This document shows positions 55,365 through 64,000 of a stretch of DNA of 64,000 nucleotides, piece after piece. The stretch covers positions 186,001-250,000 of the forward strand of contig NZ_CP035913.1 in the NCBI RefSeq assembly GCF_004209755.1, read 5' to 3'. Origin of the DNA: Pseudoduganella lutea (lineage in GTDB: Bacteria > Pseudomonadota > Gammaproteobacteria > Burkholderiales > Burkholderiaceae_D). The notes below the pieces were generated by a model. That model saw nothing but the letters and a program-made list of their open reading frames with translations, did no database searches and had not been told where the DNA came from. The position numbers were made by a program, and so were the translations under genes. The stretch's first letter is position 1, and each line of letters begins with the position of its first letter.

Positions 55365-56018
55365 TCAGCCGGGGTAGGCCCACAGGTCGAGCGGCGCGGT
55401 GCCGCCCGTGCCCAGCAGCCGGAAGGCGGCCGGCGCATAGTCGGCATCGATCACCAGATAGCCCTCCACCCCGGCCGGCAGGTCGCCGCAGCCGGCCGTG
55501 GCCAGCGTGAGCTTGAGCGTGTTCGGCAGCGTGGAAGCCGCCACCTTGCCGGACAGCCTGCACGCCGTGGTGCCCGGCACGATATCGCCGCCGGCGCCGA
55601 CCGAGAACGCAGCCGCCGCACCCGAGGCCAGGCGCACTTCATACCGGCCCGCGACGGACGCCACGCCGGGCGTGCTGGCCGCGATGGTGTTGTTGCCCGT
55701 CAGGTCCACCACGGTATCGGCGTCCGCCGCGGGCGTGCCGCGCCAAGGGCCGTTGCCGTCGCGCCGGTAGAGGGCGGCGGCGGCCTGGTCACTGTTGTTG
55801 AGGACGAGCAGCCGGCTGCCATCGGCGCCGGCGTAGTACTTGCCGTCGACGGGACTGGCGGCATCGCCCGTGCTGACGGCATAGGCGCCGGCGGCCAGCT
55901 CGGTCACCTTCATCGTGGGCGCGTCATCGTCATGGCTGCTACCGCAGGCGGCGAGCATCAATGGCAGGAATGGGGCCAGCAGCGCGGCCGCAGCACCGCG
56001 GCGTGACATCGGCTTCAT
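55365..56018 (-). CDS. Hypothetical lipoprotein (217 aa)
   Basis: Lipobox LAAC near residue 25 after a hydrophobic core (AAAALLAPFLPLMLAAC), so it is probably lipid-anchored. The mature part (GSSHDDDAPTMKVTELAAGA) is Gly/Ala/Thr-rich with many short strands, and two Cys (TTACRLSG and AGCGDLPA) may form a disulfide. I do not recognise the family. It lies 8 bp downstream of the secreted SurE-like gene in the same direction, so the two are probably one operon. The closing segment is ending in GTAPLDLWAYPG. Confidence 0.65.
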   Translation of the reverse strand: MKPMSRRGAAAALLAPFLPLMLAACGSSHDDDAPTMKVTELAAGAYAVSTGDAASPVDGKYYAGADGSRLLVLNNSDQAAAALYRRDGNGPWRGTPAADADTVVDLTGNNTIAASTPGVASVAGRYEVRLASGAAAAFSVGAGGDIVPGTTACRLSGKVAASTLPNTLKLTLATAGCGDLPAGVEGYLVIDADYAPAAFRLLGTGGTAPLDLWAYPG

Positions 56019-56026
56019 GGCGCGGC

Positions 56027-56974
56027 TCACTGGAACATCTCGCGCAGGCGCAGGCGCAGCCACTGCTGCGCCGCGGGGCGCTGCTCGTAGCCGACCTGCA
56101 TGGCGGTGACGGCCACCCGGGTCTTGTAGACGAGGGCTTCGTCCTCGGCCTGGTCGGCGGTCGCCGCACCGGGCGCCGCGCCCGACAGGCCCCATGGCGC
56201 GGCACTGGCGAATTTCAGCCGATAGGTATCGTAGGTGCCCTGGCGGGCGAACGCCCAGCCCACGTTCGCCGCCGGTGCGTCGGGGAAGTTCACGTTCAGG
56301 GCCATGCCGGCCGGCAGCAGCGCGCCATTGCCGGCCTTGGCCTGCAGCGCCGCGACCAGCTTCACGGCCAGCTGGGCAACGATGCGCGAGCGTGGATTGG
56401 CCAGGCCCGTGTTGTCGACGGTGTCGGTACCGGCACTAAGCGCGATCGCCGGCAGGCCGCGCCCCGCGGCGAACTGGGCATTGCCGATGGTGCCCGAGTT
56501 GATCACCACCTTGCCCACGTTCTGGCCTTCGTTCGGGCCGGACAACACCAGGTCGGGCGCCTTGCCCCAGCGTGCCGGCGCCAGCACGTCGAGGCCGTAC
56601 ATCAACGCCATCACCGGCGTGCCATGCACATAGTGGTAATCGCCGCCCGTGTAGCCGCTCTTGGTAAACGGCCCGACGGCCGGCGCGCCCAGTGGCGCGG
56701 CGCCGTTGTGGCAGCCGCCTTCCGCCTCGATCTGCGTCTTGTCGTTGTCGGCCACGATCGTGGTGGTGCTGTACATCACGATGGCGGAGCTGCGGCCGCT
56801 CTGGCCCGTGCACGGCACCGACACGATGACCGAATGGCCGGCGGCGCGTAGTTCATCGTACAGCGCCTTCACGTTGCTGGTCAGGCCGTCATCGTTGGCG
56901 ACGACGATGTTCAGGGCAAGGGCGTGGCTGGCGCACAGGGCCAGCCCGGCGGCGGAGATCAACCGTAGTGTCAT
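56027..56974 (-). CDS. Secreted SurE-like 5'/3'-nucleotidase
   Basis: 315 residues. A clear signal peptide (1-20, LISAAGLALCASHALA) precedes the SurE catalytic core: NIVVANDDGLTSNVKALYDE, with the metal-binding Asp28/Asp29 at the very start of the mature chain. The second metal site and phosphate loop are seen as SGPNEGQNVGKVV, and the fold also shows GTPVMALMYGLDVLAP and ALNVNFPDAP. Classical SurE is cytoplasmic and about 250 residues; this one is exported and has a C-terminal extension of about 60 residues. It probably removes phosphate from nucleotides in the periplasm. It heads an operon with the lipoprotein gene. Confidence 0.88.
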   Translation of the reverse strand: MTLRLISAAGLALCASHALALNIVVANDDGLTSNVKALYDELRAAGHSVIVSVPCTGQSGRSSAIVMYSTTTIVADNDKTQIEAEGGCHNGAAPLGAPAVGPFTKSGYTGGDYHYVHGTPVMALMYGLDVLAPARWGKAPDLVLSGPNEGQNVGKVVINSGTIGNAQFAAGRGLPAIALSAGTDTVDNTGLANPRSRIVAQLAVKLVAALQAKAGNGALLPAGMALNVNFPDAPAANVGWAFARQGTYDTYRLKFASAAPWGLSGAAPGAATADQAEDEALVYKTRVAVTAMQVGYEQRPAAQQWLRLRLREMFQ

Positions 56975-57263
56975 GGATTCCTCTTGGATGCTGCTGTGTT
57001 GTGGAGCAGCGATACTAGCGAGTGTTCATGACAAGACCATGACGCATGTACGAATTATTAATCGTTTTAGTGGCTTGTCACTGGCCCTACTCTCAGCCTA
57101 AAAGACATTTGTTCGAAAAATTATGCGACCGGGACGCTTCCGCCGCCGCATCTGGGCACGGCTCGTCATCGCGCCGTGGCACAGGCGAGCGACAAGGCTG
57201 CGACCTGCGTGGTCCATCGCCGCAGGCAAGTCGATTTGCCGAGGGCGTGTACTTTACGCTAAC

Positions 57264-57280
57264 ATGAGAATAATTCTCAT
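57264..57280. promoter_or_regulatory. Fur box upstream of the FecI-type sigma factor gene
   Basis: ATGAGAATAATTCTCAT is a near-perfect 17-bp palindrome of the Fur 7-1-7 type. It lies 28 bp before the sigma-factor ATG, over the likely promoter. Iron-loaded Fur would repress the operon. Confidence 0.85.
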
Positions 57281-57308
57281 TACCGTTTTTAGCCGGTCTT
57301 TCGCCGAA

Positions 57309-57818
57309 ATGAACTCAACCCTGTCCCCTGTCGATGCGCATCGACAAATAGGCACGCTCTACAGCGAGCATCACGGCTGGCTGGCCAGCTGGCTCAGCCA
57401 TAAGCTCCAGTGCAGGGACCTCGGGGCCGAACTGGCGCAAGACACGTTCCTGCGTATCCTCACTGCCCGTCTGCCCCTGGATCTGCGCGAGCCGCGCGCA
57501 TACCTGACGGTCATCGCGAAGGGCTTGCTCATCAGCCATCTGCGCCGCAGGAAGCTGGAAGAGGCTTACCTGGCGGCGCTCGCCACATTGCCCGAGGCGG
57601 CCCAGCCATCGCCGGAAGACCGGCTGGCGGTACTGGAAACGCTGACCGAGATCGACGGCATCCTCGACCGCTTGCCAAGCAAGGCAAAGCAGGTATTCCT
57701 GCTGGCCCAGCTCGACGGGCTGTGCTATGCCGACATCGGCGCGATGCTCGATCTTTCGCTGAGCACCGTCAAACGCCACATGGTGCTGGCGTTCCGCCGC
57801 TGCCTGGTGGCGCTGTAG
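57309..57818 (+). CDS. ECF sigma factor, FecI-type
   Basis: 169 residues. Sigma region 2 is seen at about 15-80 (YSEHHGWLASWLSHKLQ, then ELAQDTFLRIL with the -10-binding helix and EPRAYLTVIAKGLL). Region 4 lies at about 115-165 (LDRLPSKAKQVFLLAQLDGL, then YADIGAMLDLSLSTVKRHM). This is the FecI class controlled by an anti-sigma factor. The start at 57309 gives normal FecI length; the frame extends upstream across the Fur box, so a longer start is rejected. It directs transcription of the TonB receptor gene downstream once the receptor signals through FecR. Confidence 0.9.
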   Translation: MNSTLSPVDAHRQIGTLYSEHHGWLASWLSHKLQCRDLGAELAQDTFLRILTARLPLDLREPRAYLTVIAKGLLISHLRRRKLEEAYLAALATLPEAAQPSPEDRLAVLETLTEIDGILDRLPSKAKQVFLLAQLDGLCYADIGAMLDLSLSTVKRHMVLAFRRCLVAL

Positions 57819-58786
57819 TGGCGCGCGCAACGCAGGACGACGACGCGATCTCGAAGCGCGTCCTGACGGAAGCCGCCACCTGGCTGATGACGTTGCACGA
57901 CGGCCCGCTGGACACGCGGCAGCGCCTGCAGCTCGAGCAATGGCGCCAGCGCAGCGACGAACATGAACGGGCTTGGGCAAAGGCCACCCTGCTGCTCGGC
58001 AAATTCGAGGCCTTGCCACCCGGTGGCGCCGCGGCCCTCAAGACCATGGCGAAACCCGAGCGTCGCGTGGCCGTCAAGGCGCTGGCCACCCTGCTGGTGG
58101 CCGGGCCAGCCGCGTGGCTCGCTTACCGCGGCGCGCCATGGACACAGGCGGTGACCTACAGCACGGCCACCGGCGAACGCCGCACGCTGGCCCTGGACGA
58201 CGGATCCCAGGTGATCCTCAACACGGACACCGGCATCGACATCGCATTCGACCGCACGGACCGGATCGTCCACCTGCGGCGGGGCGAGATCCTCGTCGGC
58301 ACCGCAAAGGACACTGCGTATCCGCCCCGTCCATTCCAAGTGGCCGTCCGTGACGGCATGATCCGCGCGCTTGGCACGCGCTTCACGGTCCGCCAGCAAG
58401 ACGACCTCAGTCATGTGGCGGTGTTTGCCGGCGCCGTGGAGGTCGATCCACGCGGCATGCCCTCGGCCAAGGCCATTATTCCCGCCGGCCGGCAGGCATC
58501 GTTTTCCCGTTCGCACATCGGCGCATCCACCGCCGTCGACGAAGCCGTCACGGCCTGGCGGCAAGGCATGCTGATCGCGGACCGGATGCCGATGTCGCAC
58601 TTCCTGGCCGAGCTGGACCGCTATCGCCGCGGTACGCTGCAGTGCGATCCAGCTGTCGCCATGCTCGCGGTCTCGGGCGCCTTTCCCGTGGCCGACACCG
58701 ACCTGGCGCTGTCGCTGCTGGCGCAAACCCACGCGATCAGGGTGCGGTACCTGACCCGCTACTGGGTCACCGTGGGGCCAGCCTGA
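57818..58786 (+). CDS. FecR-family anti-sigma factor
   Basis: 322 residues. A GTG start overlaps the sigma-factor stop (TAGTG), which couples translation. The cytoplasmic N-terminus (TEAATWLMTLHDGPLDTRQR, then WRQRSDEHERAWAKA) binds the sigma factor. One membrane helix (about 88-105, ATLLVAGPAAWLAYR) follows, then the periplasmic FecR domain with GERRTLALDDGSQVILNTDT, VHLRRGEILVG and IRALGTRFTV. It ends in a DUF4974-like region. It holds the sigma factor until the STN domain of the receptor touches the periplasmic part. Confidence 0.9.
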   Translation: MARATQDDDAISKRVLTEAATWLMTLHDGPLDTRQRLQLEQWRQRSDEHERAWAKATLLLGKFEALPPGGAAALKTMAKPERRVAVKALATLLVAGPAAWLAYRGAPWTQAVTYSTATGERRTLALDDGSQVILNTDTGIDIAFDRTDRIVHLRRGEILVGTAKDTAYPPRPFQVAVRDGMIRALGTRFTVRQQDDLSHVAVFAGAVEVDPRGMPSAKAIIPAGRQASFSRSHIGASTAVDEAVTAWRQGMLIADRMPMSHFLAELDRYRRGTLQCDPAVAMLAVSGAFPVADTDLALSLLAQTHAIRVRYLTRYWVTVGPA

Positions 58787-58870
58787 ATATCACTGAAAAT
58801 ATTTGAGCCTTTTTCGATTCTCGTTCGACATATCAGATGAGACAGCACATTTGATGATCGAAAGGCCGTA

Positions 58871-61426
58871 ATGAATTTTCAGCAGGATCTGCAAGATCAG
58901 CAGCAAGAACGGGCACATGCCGGGACGGCACACCAACCCGGCATGCTCCGGTCCCCCGGTGCGGGCGTCTTGCGGCGCAGCCCTCTGTCGCTGGCCATCG
59001 GATATGCCGCCGCCATGCTGTCGGCAGCATCCCTGGTGCCAGCCGCCCAGGCACAGCCGGCGCCCGGCACCGCCGCCGCCACCTACCGCGATATCGCGGC
59101 GGGCCCGCTCGGCCAGGTCCTGTCCCGCTTTGCCGCCGATGCCGGCGTGGCGCTGTCATTCGACAGCCGTTTATTGGAAGGGAAAACCAGCCCGGGGCTG
59201 CGCGGCAGCTTCTCCGTCAGCGACGGCTTCACACGCTTGCTGCAAGGCAGTGGGCTGCAGGTGCGACGGCTGTCCAGTGGCGGCTACGTGCTCGAGGCCG
59301 GGGCACCTGCCGGCAACGCCATTCCGCGCGCCGACATCGCGGTGACGGAGCTGCCGACCGTCGAGATCACGGCGCAGCGCACCAACAGCGAGCTGGTCCG
59401 GCCGACGCGGCAAAGCACCTTGATCGGGCGCGATGAGTTCGTTGAACTGCGCCAGGCGTCCGACAGCCTGGCGACCGTGCTGAGCAAGGCAGTACCCGGC
59501 ATGGCCGATTCAAGCCGCACCATCACCGACTATGGCCAGACGCTGCGTGGCCGCAACGCGCTGGTGCTGGTCGACGGCATCCCGCTGAACACGAACCGCG
59601 ATTCGGCGCGCAATATGGCGACACTGAACCTGGCCAGCATTGAAAGCGTCGAAGTGCTGCGCGGCAGCAGCGCCATCTACGGGGCCGGCGCCAGCGGCGG
59701 CATCATCGCCATCACCACGCGGCCGGCCGGCGGCGCGCCCCATGCGGAAACGACCGTGTCGTTGCGCTCGTCGTTGTCGCAGCCGCGTGCCGACAGCCTC
59801 GGCGGCGAAATCAGCCATTACCTGTCCGGGTCCGCCGGCGCGGTGGACTATGCCGTCAATGTCGGCCTGCAGCATATCGGCGCCTCCTACGACGGCAAGG
59901 GCCGGCGCATCGCGCCCGAGCCCAGCCAGGGCGACCTGTTCGACAGCGAAAACTACACCGTCGGCGGCAAGATCGGCATGCGCATCGACCGCCACCAGCG
60001 CGTGCAACTGAGCGCCAGCCGCTACGTGGCCGAGCAGGACAGCGAGGTTGCTTCCGATCCCTCGGTGGCGCGCCTGCCCGCCGGTTCCGCGGTCGCCGCG
60101 CCGATCCATGGCCTGCGCCTGGACAAGCAGAACCAGATCAGGAACACGCTGCTCAACGCCAGTTACCAGCACGGGAATATCGCCGGCAGTTCCCTGTCGA
60201 CCCAGTTGTATTTCCGGGATTACTTCACGCGATTCACGCCGTTCGACGCGCGCGCGGTCGCCACGCGCGGCAACAACGTCGACCAGGTGATGCAGAACTC
60301 GACGATCTGGGGCGGGCGGGCCACGTTCGACACGCCGCTGGCCAAGGACTGGAAGCTGCTGTGGGGCCTGGACGCCAACCACGAACGCAGCGACATGCCG
60401 AACGATTTTTTCGACGCGGCCGCGTATGACGCCAGCGGGGGTCTGGTTTTCGAGCCGAGCCGGACGGTGATGTACATGCCATCGCTGACCACCCGCAGCA
60501 TCGGCGGCTTCGGTCAGCTGCAATACCGGATCAGCCAGGCCTGGGCGCTCGAAGGCGGCTTGCGCCGCGAGCATGCCCGCGCGCATTTCGACGATTTCGT
60601 GCCGCTGTCGCAGATCCGTGCCGCCAGCCCGCGCCAGGTGCGGGGCGGCACGTTGTCGTATGCCGCCTGGCTGGCAAACGTGGGCGCGGTGTTCAAGCCG
60701 GCCAAGGGGCACGAACTGTATGCCTCGTTCAGCCAGGGCTTCCAGCTGCCGGACATGGGGCTGCAGGTCCGCAACGCCACGCCGGCGTTCAACCTCACCT
60801 CGTCGGCACTGGCGCCGGTCAAGACGAATAACTACGAGCTCGGCTGGCGCGGCGGTGCCGGCGCGCTGCACGGAACGCTGGCGCTGTTCTATACGACGTC
60901 GAAACTGGGCGACCTGCAAAGCTTCAACAACGGGCTGATCCTGACGCGCACCGCGGAAAAGATCCGCGGCCTGGAAGCGGCCGTCGATTATCTGCCGGTC
61001 GCCTCCTCGTGGGGCTATGGCGCCACGCTGACAGCGATGTCGGGCCGCGAAACGCCGCAAGGCAGCACGCAGGACCAGGTCATGACGGGTTACCGCATTC
61101 CGCCGACCAAGGTCACCGCTTACGTGCAATACAAGCCGGGCGACGCCTGGAGCGCCCGTTTGCAGGCCACCCACTATGGTGCCCGCGACTCGCGCCTGAA
61201 TGGCGCGGCCAGCTTCGGCCGCCGCGACGTGTCCAGTTACACCACGCTCGACCTGACCGGCCGCTACCAGCTGACGGCGCGCGATGCCATCACGTTCGGC
61301 ATCGAAAACCTGCTGGACCGCTACTACCTGCCCGCCTACAGCCAGCTCATGCGAAACAGCAACAACACGAGCCGCTTGCCGGCCCTTGGCGCCGTGCTGA
61401 GCGCCAGCTACCAGCACCGCTGGTAA
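58871..61426 (+). CDS. STN-domain TonB-dependent siderophore-type receptor
   Basis: 851 residues. The signal is followed by an STN signalling domain at about 70-142 (YRDIAAGPLGQVLSRFAADA, then GVALSFDSRLLEGK), a Ton-box-like LPTVEITAQR (about 161-170), plug (DSLATVLSKAVPGMADSSRT, then VLRGSSAIYGAGASGGI) and barrel ending SASYQHRW. The STN domain and the FecI/FecR genes upstream mark it as a cell-surface signalling receptor. Fur control and the RGSSAIYGAGASGG motif fit a siderophore or iron-chelate ligand; the exact ligand is not readable. A weak GAAAGG lies before the ATG; the N-terminus is long, so M25 is an alternative start. Confidence 0.92.
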   Translation: MNFQQDLQDQQQERAHAGTAHQPGMLRSPGAGVLRRSPLSLAIGYAAAMLSAASLVPAAQAQPAPGTAAATYRDIAAGPLGQVLSRFAADAGVALSFDSRLLEGKTSPGLRGSFSVSDGFTRLLQGSGLQVRRLSSGGYVLEAGAPAGNAIPRADIAVTELPTVEITAQRTNSELVRPTRQSTLIGRDEFVELRQASDSLATVLSKAVPGMADSSRTITDYGQTLRGRNALVLVDGIPLNTNRDSARNMATLNLASIESVEVLRGSSAIYGAGASGGIIAITTRPAGGAPHAETTVSLRSSLSQPRADSLGGEISHYLSGSAGAVDYAVNVGLQHIGASYDGKGRRIAPEPSQGDLFDSENYTVGGKIGMRIDRHQRVQLSASRYVAEQDSEVASDPSVARLPAGSAVAAPIHGLRLDKQNQIRNTLLNASYQHGNIAGSSLSTQLYFRDYFTRFTPFDARAVATRGNNVDQVMQNSTIWGGRATFDTPLAKDWKLLWGLDANHERSDMPNDFFDAAAYDASGGLVFEPSRTVMYMPSLTTRSIGGFGQLQYRISQAWALEGGLRREHARAHFDDFVPLSQIRAASPRQVRGGTLSYAAWLANVGAVFKPAKGHELYASFSQGFQLPDMGLQVRNATPAFNLTSSALAPVKTNNYELGWRGGAGALHGTLALFYTTSKLGDLQSFNNGLILTRTAEKIRGLEAAVDYLPVASSWGYGATLTAMSGRETPQGSTQDQVMTGYRIPPTKVTAYVQYKPGDAWSARLQATHYGARDSRLNGAASFGRRDVSSYTTLDLTGRYQLTARDAITFGIENLLDRYYLPAYSQLMRNSNNTSRLPALGAVLSASYQHRW

Positions 61427-61550
61427 CCACCACGCGTCGCGCGGCAGTCACGCTTTCACGAGTGACCGCCGCGCATCGCCGGCGGGACAGACGGCCAGCC
61501 CATCCCACACCACGATCTTCTCAGCCCTTCGCATCCCGACCGGCGTTGTT

Positions 61551-62516
61551 TCAACGGTTGACCGGCGCGGCGCCCTTGCCGGCGGGGCCCCGTGGCCGCC
61601 GGCGCGGGCCGCCCGCCGCCACGCCCGCCGCCGACCGCGCCTGTTCGGCCAGCGCGAGGAAGTTGGCCACCTTCGCGGAAGGTTCCGCATCGCGCGACGC
61701 CAGCGCCAGGTTGGTGACGACCTTCGCATCGGCGATGTCCGCATACACCACGCCCTCCGCGCGGATCTGGCTGACGGATGCCGGAACGATCGAGACACCG
61801 AATTCGGCGGACACGAGGTTGACGACCGACGACAGCTGCGGCGCCTGCTGCCCCGGCAGCGGCTCGAAGCCCGCCTTGCGGCATGCGTTGAAGATTTCGT
61901 CGTGGAGCATCGGGCTTTCCTCGCGGGGAATCAGCACGAACGATTCGGCCGCCAGCGCCGTCAGTGGAATGCGGCGGCTCTTCGCCAGCGGATGACCGGC
62001 CGGCAGCACCACCTTCATCGGCTCGCTGGCGATCTGGTACAGCGCGATGCCGGCAAACGAGTGGGTGCCGGGGCGCATCAGCGCCAGGTCGAGCCGCCCT
62101 TCCTCCAGCAGTGCCAGCAACTGCGTGGTCGTGCCTTCGGTCAGCGTGAGCGCCACGCCCGGATACGTGGCGCGAAACGCGCGGATCAGCGCGCGCACGA
62201 TCGGGTGGAACGCGGCCGAGGCGGTCGAGCCAAGGTGCAGGCGGCCCGTTTCGCCGCGGCCGGCGCGTTGCGCATTCGCCACAGCGCTCTGCGCATCGTT
62301 CAGCAGCCGCTTGGCATCTGCCATCAACGCCTTGCCGGCTTCCGTAAGCGACACCCCATGGCCCGTGCGATGGAACAGTTGCACGTCGAGTTCCCGCTCC
62401 AGCGTGAGGATCTGCTGGCTCAGCGGAGGCTGGCCGATGCCGAGCCGCTCCGCCGCCCGGGTCACATTGCCCTCTTCCGCCACGGCCAGGAAATAACGCA
62501 ACCGTCTTAATTCCAT
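61551..62516 (-). CDS. LysR-family transcriptional regulator
   Basis: 321 residues. N-terminal winged helix-turn-helix: MELRRLRYFLAVAEEGNVTR, then AAERLGIGQPPLSQQILTLE, with the wing LFHRTGHGVSLTEAGKAL. The effector domain (about 90-300) begins at GRLHLGSTASAAFHPIVRAL and includes GVALTLTEGTTTQLLALLEE. Resemblance to BenM/CatM-type regulators by eye suggests an aromatic or metabolite effector. The tail is Pro/Arg/Gly-rich (GPRRRPRGPAGKGAAP), which is unusual for the family. It is divergent from sdhCDA across about 200 bp; whether it regulates them is unknown. Confidence 0.9.
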   Translation of the reverse strand: MELRRLRYFLAVAEEGNVTRAAERLGIGQPPLSQQILTLERELDVQLFHRTGHGVSLTEAGKALMADAKRLLNDAQSAVANAQRAGRGETGRLHLGSTASAAFHPIVRALIRAFRATYPGVALTLTEGTTTQLLALLEEGRLDLALMRPGTHSFAGIALYQIASEPMKVVLPAGHPLAKSRRIPLTALAAESFVLIPREESPMLHDEIFNACRKAGFEPLPGQQAPQLSSVVNLVSAEFGVSIVPASVSQIRAEGVVYADIADAKVVTNLALASRDAEPSAKVANFLALAEQARSAAGVAAGGPRRRPRGPAGKGAAPVNR

Positions 62517-62615
62517 TGCAATAATCCAATCATTGATGTGCCTGAAAAACAGGCGAATCGCACCAGCAAGTGCTCCGGTATCTGATTTTCATCTGGATTC
62601 CAAACGTTTCATATA

Positions 62616-62645
62616 TTGGACAGTATAGCGGCATTTCACCATAAT
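62616..62645 (+). promoter_or_regulatory. Candidate sdh promoter
   Basis: TTGGAC (62616-62621) and CATAAT (62640-62645) are 18 bp apart in AT-rich DNA, 75 bp before the sdhC start codon. No other pair of this quality lies in the interval. Confidence 0.5.
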
Positions 62646-62719
62646 CCGTGCCTTGCAACCTGCGTTGACCATGGGCATGGTCGCGCGCGTCATTTAAAAC
62701 CCAGGCGAGAGAGGTCTCC

Positions 62720-63136
62720 ATGGCTGTACAAGAAACCCAAATAAAAGCGCGACGAGAGTTCCGCAACATCCACGTTACCGAGCTGTCGAACTACCGCATG
62801 CCGTTCTCGGCCATCGTGTCGATCCTGCACCGCATCAGCGGCATGCTGCTGTTCGTGCTGCTGCCGTTCATCCTGTACCTGCTGCAGGAAAGCATCCGCT
62901 CCGAGATCTCCTTCGCCCACTTCCAGGGCATCGCTTCGCACCCGCTCGCGAAACTGGTCATCCTGGCCATGGTGTGGGGCTACATGCACCACTTCTGCGC
63001 CGGCATCCGTCACCTGGTGATGGACACGCACGTGGGCCTGGACAAGGATTCGGCCCGCAAGACGTCGGTCGCCGTGCTGATCATCAGCCTGGTCGTGACC
63101 CTGCTGGTCGCCCTGAAACTGTTCGGAGTGTTCTGA
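62720..63136 (+). CDS. sdhC: Succinate dehydrogenase cytochrome b556 subunit
   Basis: 138-residue inner-membrane anchor of complex II with three hydrophobic helices (about 29-50, 68-92 and 109-135). The family signatures are RMPFSAIVSILHRISG (S-x2-H-R-x-S) and HHFCAGIRHLVMDTH with the heme-ligand His. GAGAGAGG precedes the ATG. It passes electrons from the iron-sulfur subunit to ubiquinone with SdhD. The next gene follows 1 bp after its stop. Confidence 0.95.
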   Translation: MAVQETQIKARREFRNIHVTELSNYRMPFSAIVSILHRISGMLLFVLLPFILYLLQESIRSEISFAHFQGIASHPLAKLVILAMVWGYMHHFCAGIRHLVMDTHVGLDKDSARKTSVAVLIISLVVTLLVALKLFGVF

Positions 63137-63137
63137 G

Positions 63138-63500
63138 ATGAAAAACAATATCGGACCAAAGCGCCTCGTCGTCGGTGCCCACTACGGCCTGGGCGAATTC
63201 CTCGCGCAGCGCGCCACCGCGATCGTGATGGTGGTGTACACCGTCGTGCTGCTGGCCGCTTTCCTGACTGGCAATAATTTCTCGTATGAGGGCTGGGCCG
63301 GCCTGTTCGCGCAGACGTGGTTCAAGCTGTTCACGCTGGCCACGCTGATCGGCCTGTTCTATCACGCCTGGGTCGGCGTCGTTTCCGTCTACCAGGACTA
63401 CATCAAGAACGTGGGCGTTCGCTTCCTCATTCAAACCGCGTCAGCCATGTGGCTGATCGCGTGCGCCGTGTGGTCGGTGCAGATCCTCTGGAGTGTGTAA
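63138..63500 (+). CDS. sdhD: Succinate dehydrogenase membrane anchor subunit
   Basis: 120 residues with three hydrophobic helices (about 25-45, 58-80 and 96-116). The conserved heme-side motif is FYHAWVGVVSVYQDYIKNVG. The N-terminus GPKRLVVGAHYGLGEFLAQR is typical of the proteobacterial subunit. It pairs with SdhC to hold heme b and the quinone site. The gene begins 1 bp after sdhC and ends 3 bp before sdhA, consistent with one sdhCDAB operon. Confidence 0.95.
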   Translation: MKNNIGPKRLVVGAHYGLGEFLAQRATAIVMVVYTVVLLAAFLTGNNFSYEGWAGLFAQTWFKLFTLATLIGLFYHAWVGVVSVYQDYIKNVGVRFLIQTASAMWLIACAVWSVQILWSV

Positions 63501-63503
63501 ATC

Positions 63504-64000
63504 GTGGCAGCAATCAAATCTTCCATCCCAGTCCGCCGCTTCGACGCGGTGATCGTCGGCGCCGGCGGTTCCGGCATGCGCGCCTCCCTGCAACTGGCAG
63601 AAGCTGGCCTGAACGTGGCCGTGCTGTCGAAAGTCTTCCCCACCCGTTCGCACACCGTCGCCGCACAGGGCGGCATCGGTGCTTCGCTGGGCAACATGGC
63701 CGAGGACAACTGGTTCTGGCACATGTTCGACACGGTCAAGGGCGGCGACTACCTGGGCGACCAGGACGCGATCGAATTCATGTGCCGCGAAGCGCCAAAG
63801 GTCGTGTATGAACTCGAACACTTCGGCATGCCGTTCGACCGCAACCCCGACGGCACGATCTACCAGCGTCCGTTCGGCGGCCACACGGCGAACTTCGGCG
63901 AGAAGGCCGTGCAGCGCGCCTGCGCCGCGGCCGACCGTACCGGCCACGCGCTGCTGCACACGCTGTATCAGCGCAATGTCCGCGCCCGCACGCACTTCTT
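63504..64000 (+). CDS. sdhA: Succinate dehydrogenase flavoprotein subunit, N-terminal part
   Basis: The gene runs off the right edge; 165 complete codons are visible from a GTG start 3 bp after sdhD. The FAD-binding dinucleotide motif is [17 protein letters not shown], and the covalent-FAD His lies in [20 protein letters not shown]. The succinate-site region [16 protein letters not shown] is present. It catalyses oxidation of succinate to fumarate at the inner face of the cytoplasmic membrane. Confidence 0.96.
   Translation, partial: MAAIKSSIPVRRFDAVIVGAGGSGMRASLQLAEAGLNVAVLSKVFPTRSHTVAAQGGIGASLGNMAEDNWFWHMFDTVKGGDYLGDQDAIEFMCREAPKVVYELEHFGMPFDRNPDGTIYQRPFGGHTANFGEKAVQRACAAADRTGHALLHTLYQRNVRARTHF

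Overview
The window is GC-rich bacterial DNA with dense coding, secreted carbohydrate-active enzymes, large TonB-dependent receptors of the Xanthomonas/Caulobacter polymer-uptake type, and an sdhC-sdhD-sdhA operon at the right end. This looks like a Betaproteobacterium of the Massilia/Duganella kind (Oxalobacteraceae). That placement is an inference from gene content and codon use; no rRNA or tRNA gene is present to confirm it.

Layout. 1-4180: end of a pectin methylesterase and a large TonB receptor. 4547-7275: Ca2+/H+ antiporter ChaA, a doubtful small protein, and UDP-galactopyranose mutase. 7423-12552: MarR regulator with a visible operator, followed by a complete AaeB-like efflux operon (FUSC pump, DUF1656 protein, HlyD adaptor, NodT outer-membrane lipoprotein). 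13129-19637: minus-strand PAS histidine kinase, a putative McrA-head/DUF3883 nuclease-like protein, two hypothetical genes in AT-richer DNA, and a CSS-EAL phosphodiesterase. 19848-25025: amidohydrolase, a lactonase-like/tagaturonate reductase-like pair, and a secreted protein with three Cys-rich repeats. 25286-30098: DUF5916-like outer-membrane protein, ArsC-type arsenate reductase and CorA. 30193-36554: xylan/arabinoxylan locus with two LacI/XylR-type boxes, a TonB receptor and two GH43 enzymes. 36569-40504: GH20 hexosaminidase and NagP-type sugar transporter.

40801-48526: two chemoreceptor genes point toward each other and enclose an AT-richer accessory island. The island holds three paralogous 167-residue proteins, a 340-residue relative that looks like a two-unit version, and a further unknown gene. 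Next to the last gene lies a decayed copy of the 3' end of the right-hand chemoreceptor gene. I regard this as the most interesting part of the window; the proteins look like an orphan immunity-type array, but that function is an inference.

48574-56974: TorF-type porin, two more GH43 enzymes around a GH28 polygalacturonase, a regulator with two TetR-like DNA-binding units in one chain, two cruciform repeats, and a lipoprotein/secreted-SurE pair. 57264-61426: Fur box, FecI-type sigma factor, FecR anti-sigma factor and an STN-domain TonB receptor, which together form a cell-surface signalling iron-uptake unit. 61551-64000: LysR regulator divergent from sdhCDA.

Taken together, the genes describe a plant- and chitin-polymer degrader. 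Pectin (CE8, GH28, UxaB-like), arabinoxylan/arabinan (four GH43) and chito-oligosaccharides (GH20, NagP) are handled by separate loci, with efflux, arsenate and iron functions between them. Functional names rest on motif recognition by eye; no database search was run.
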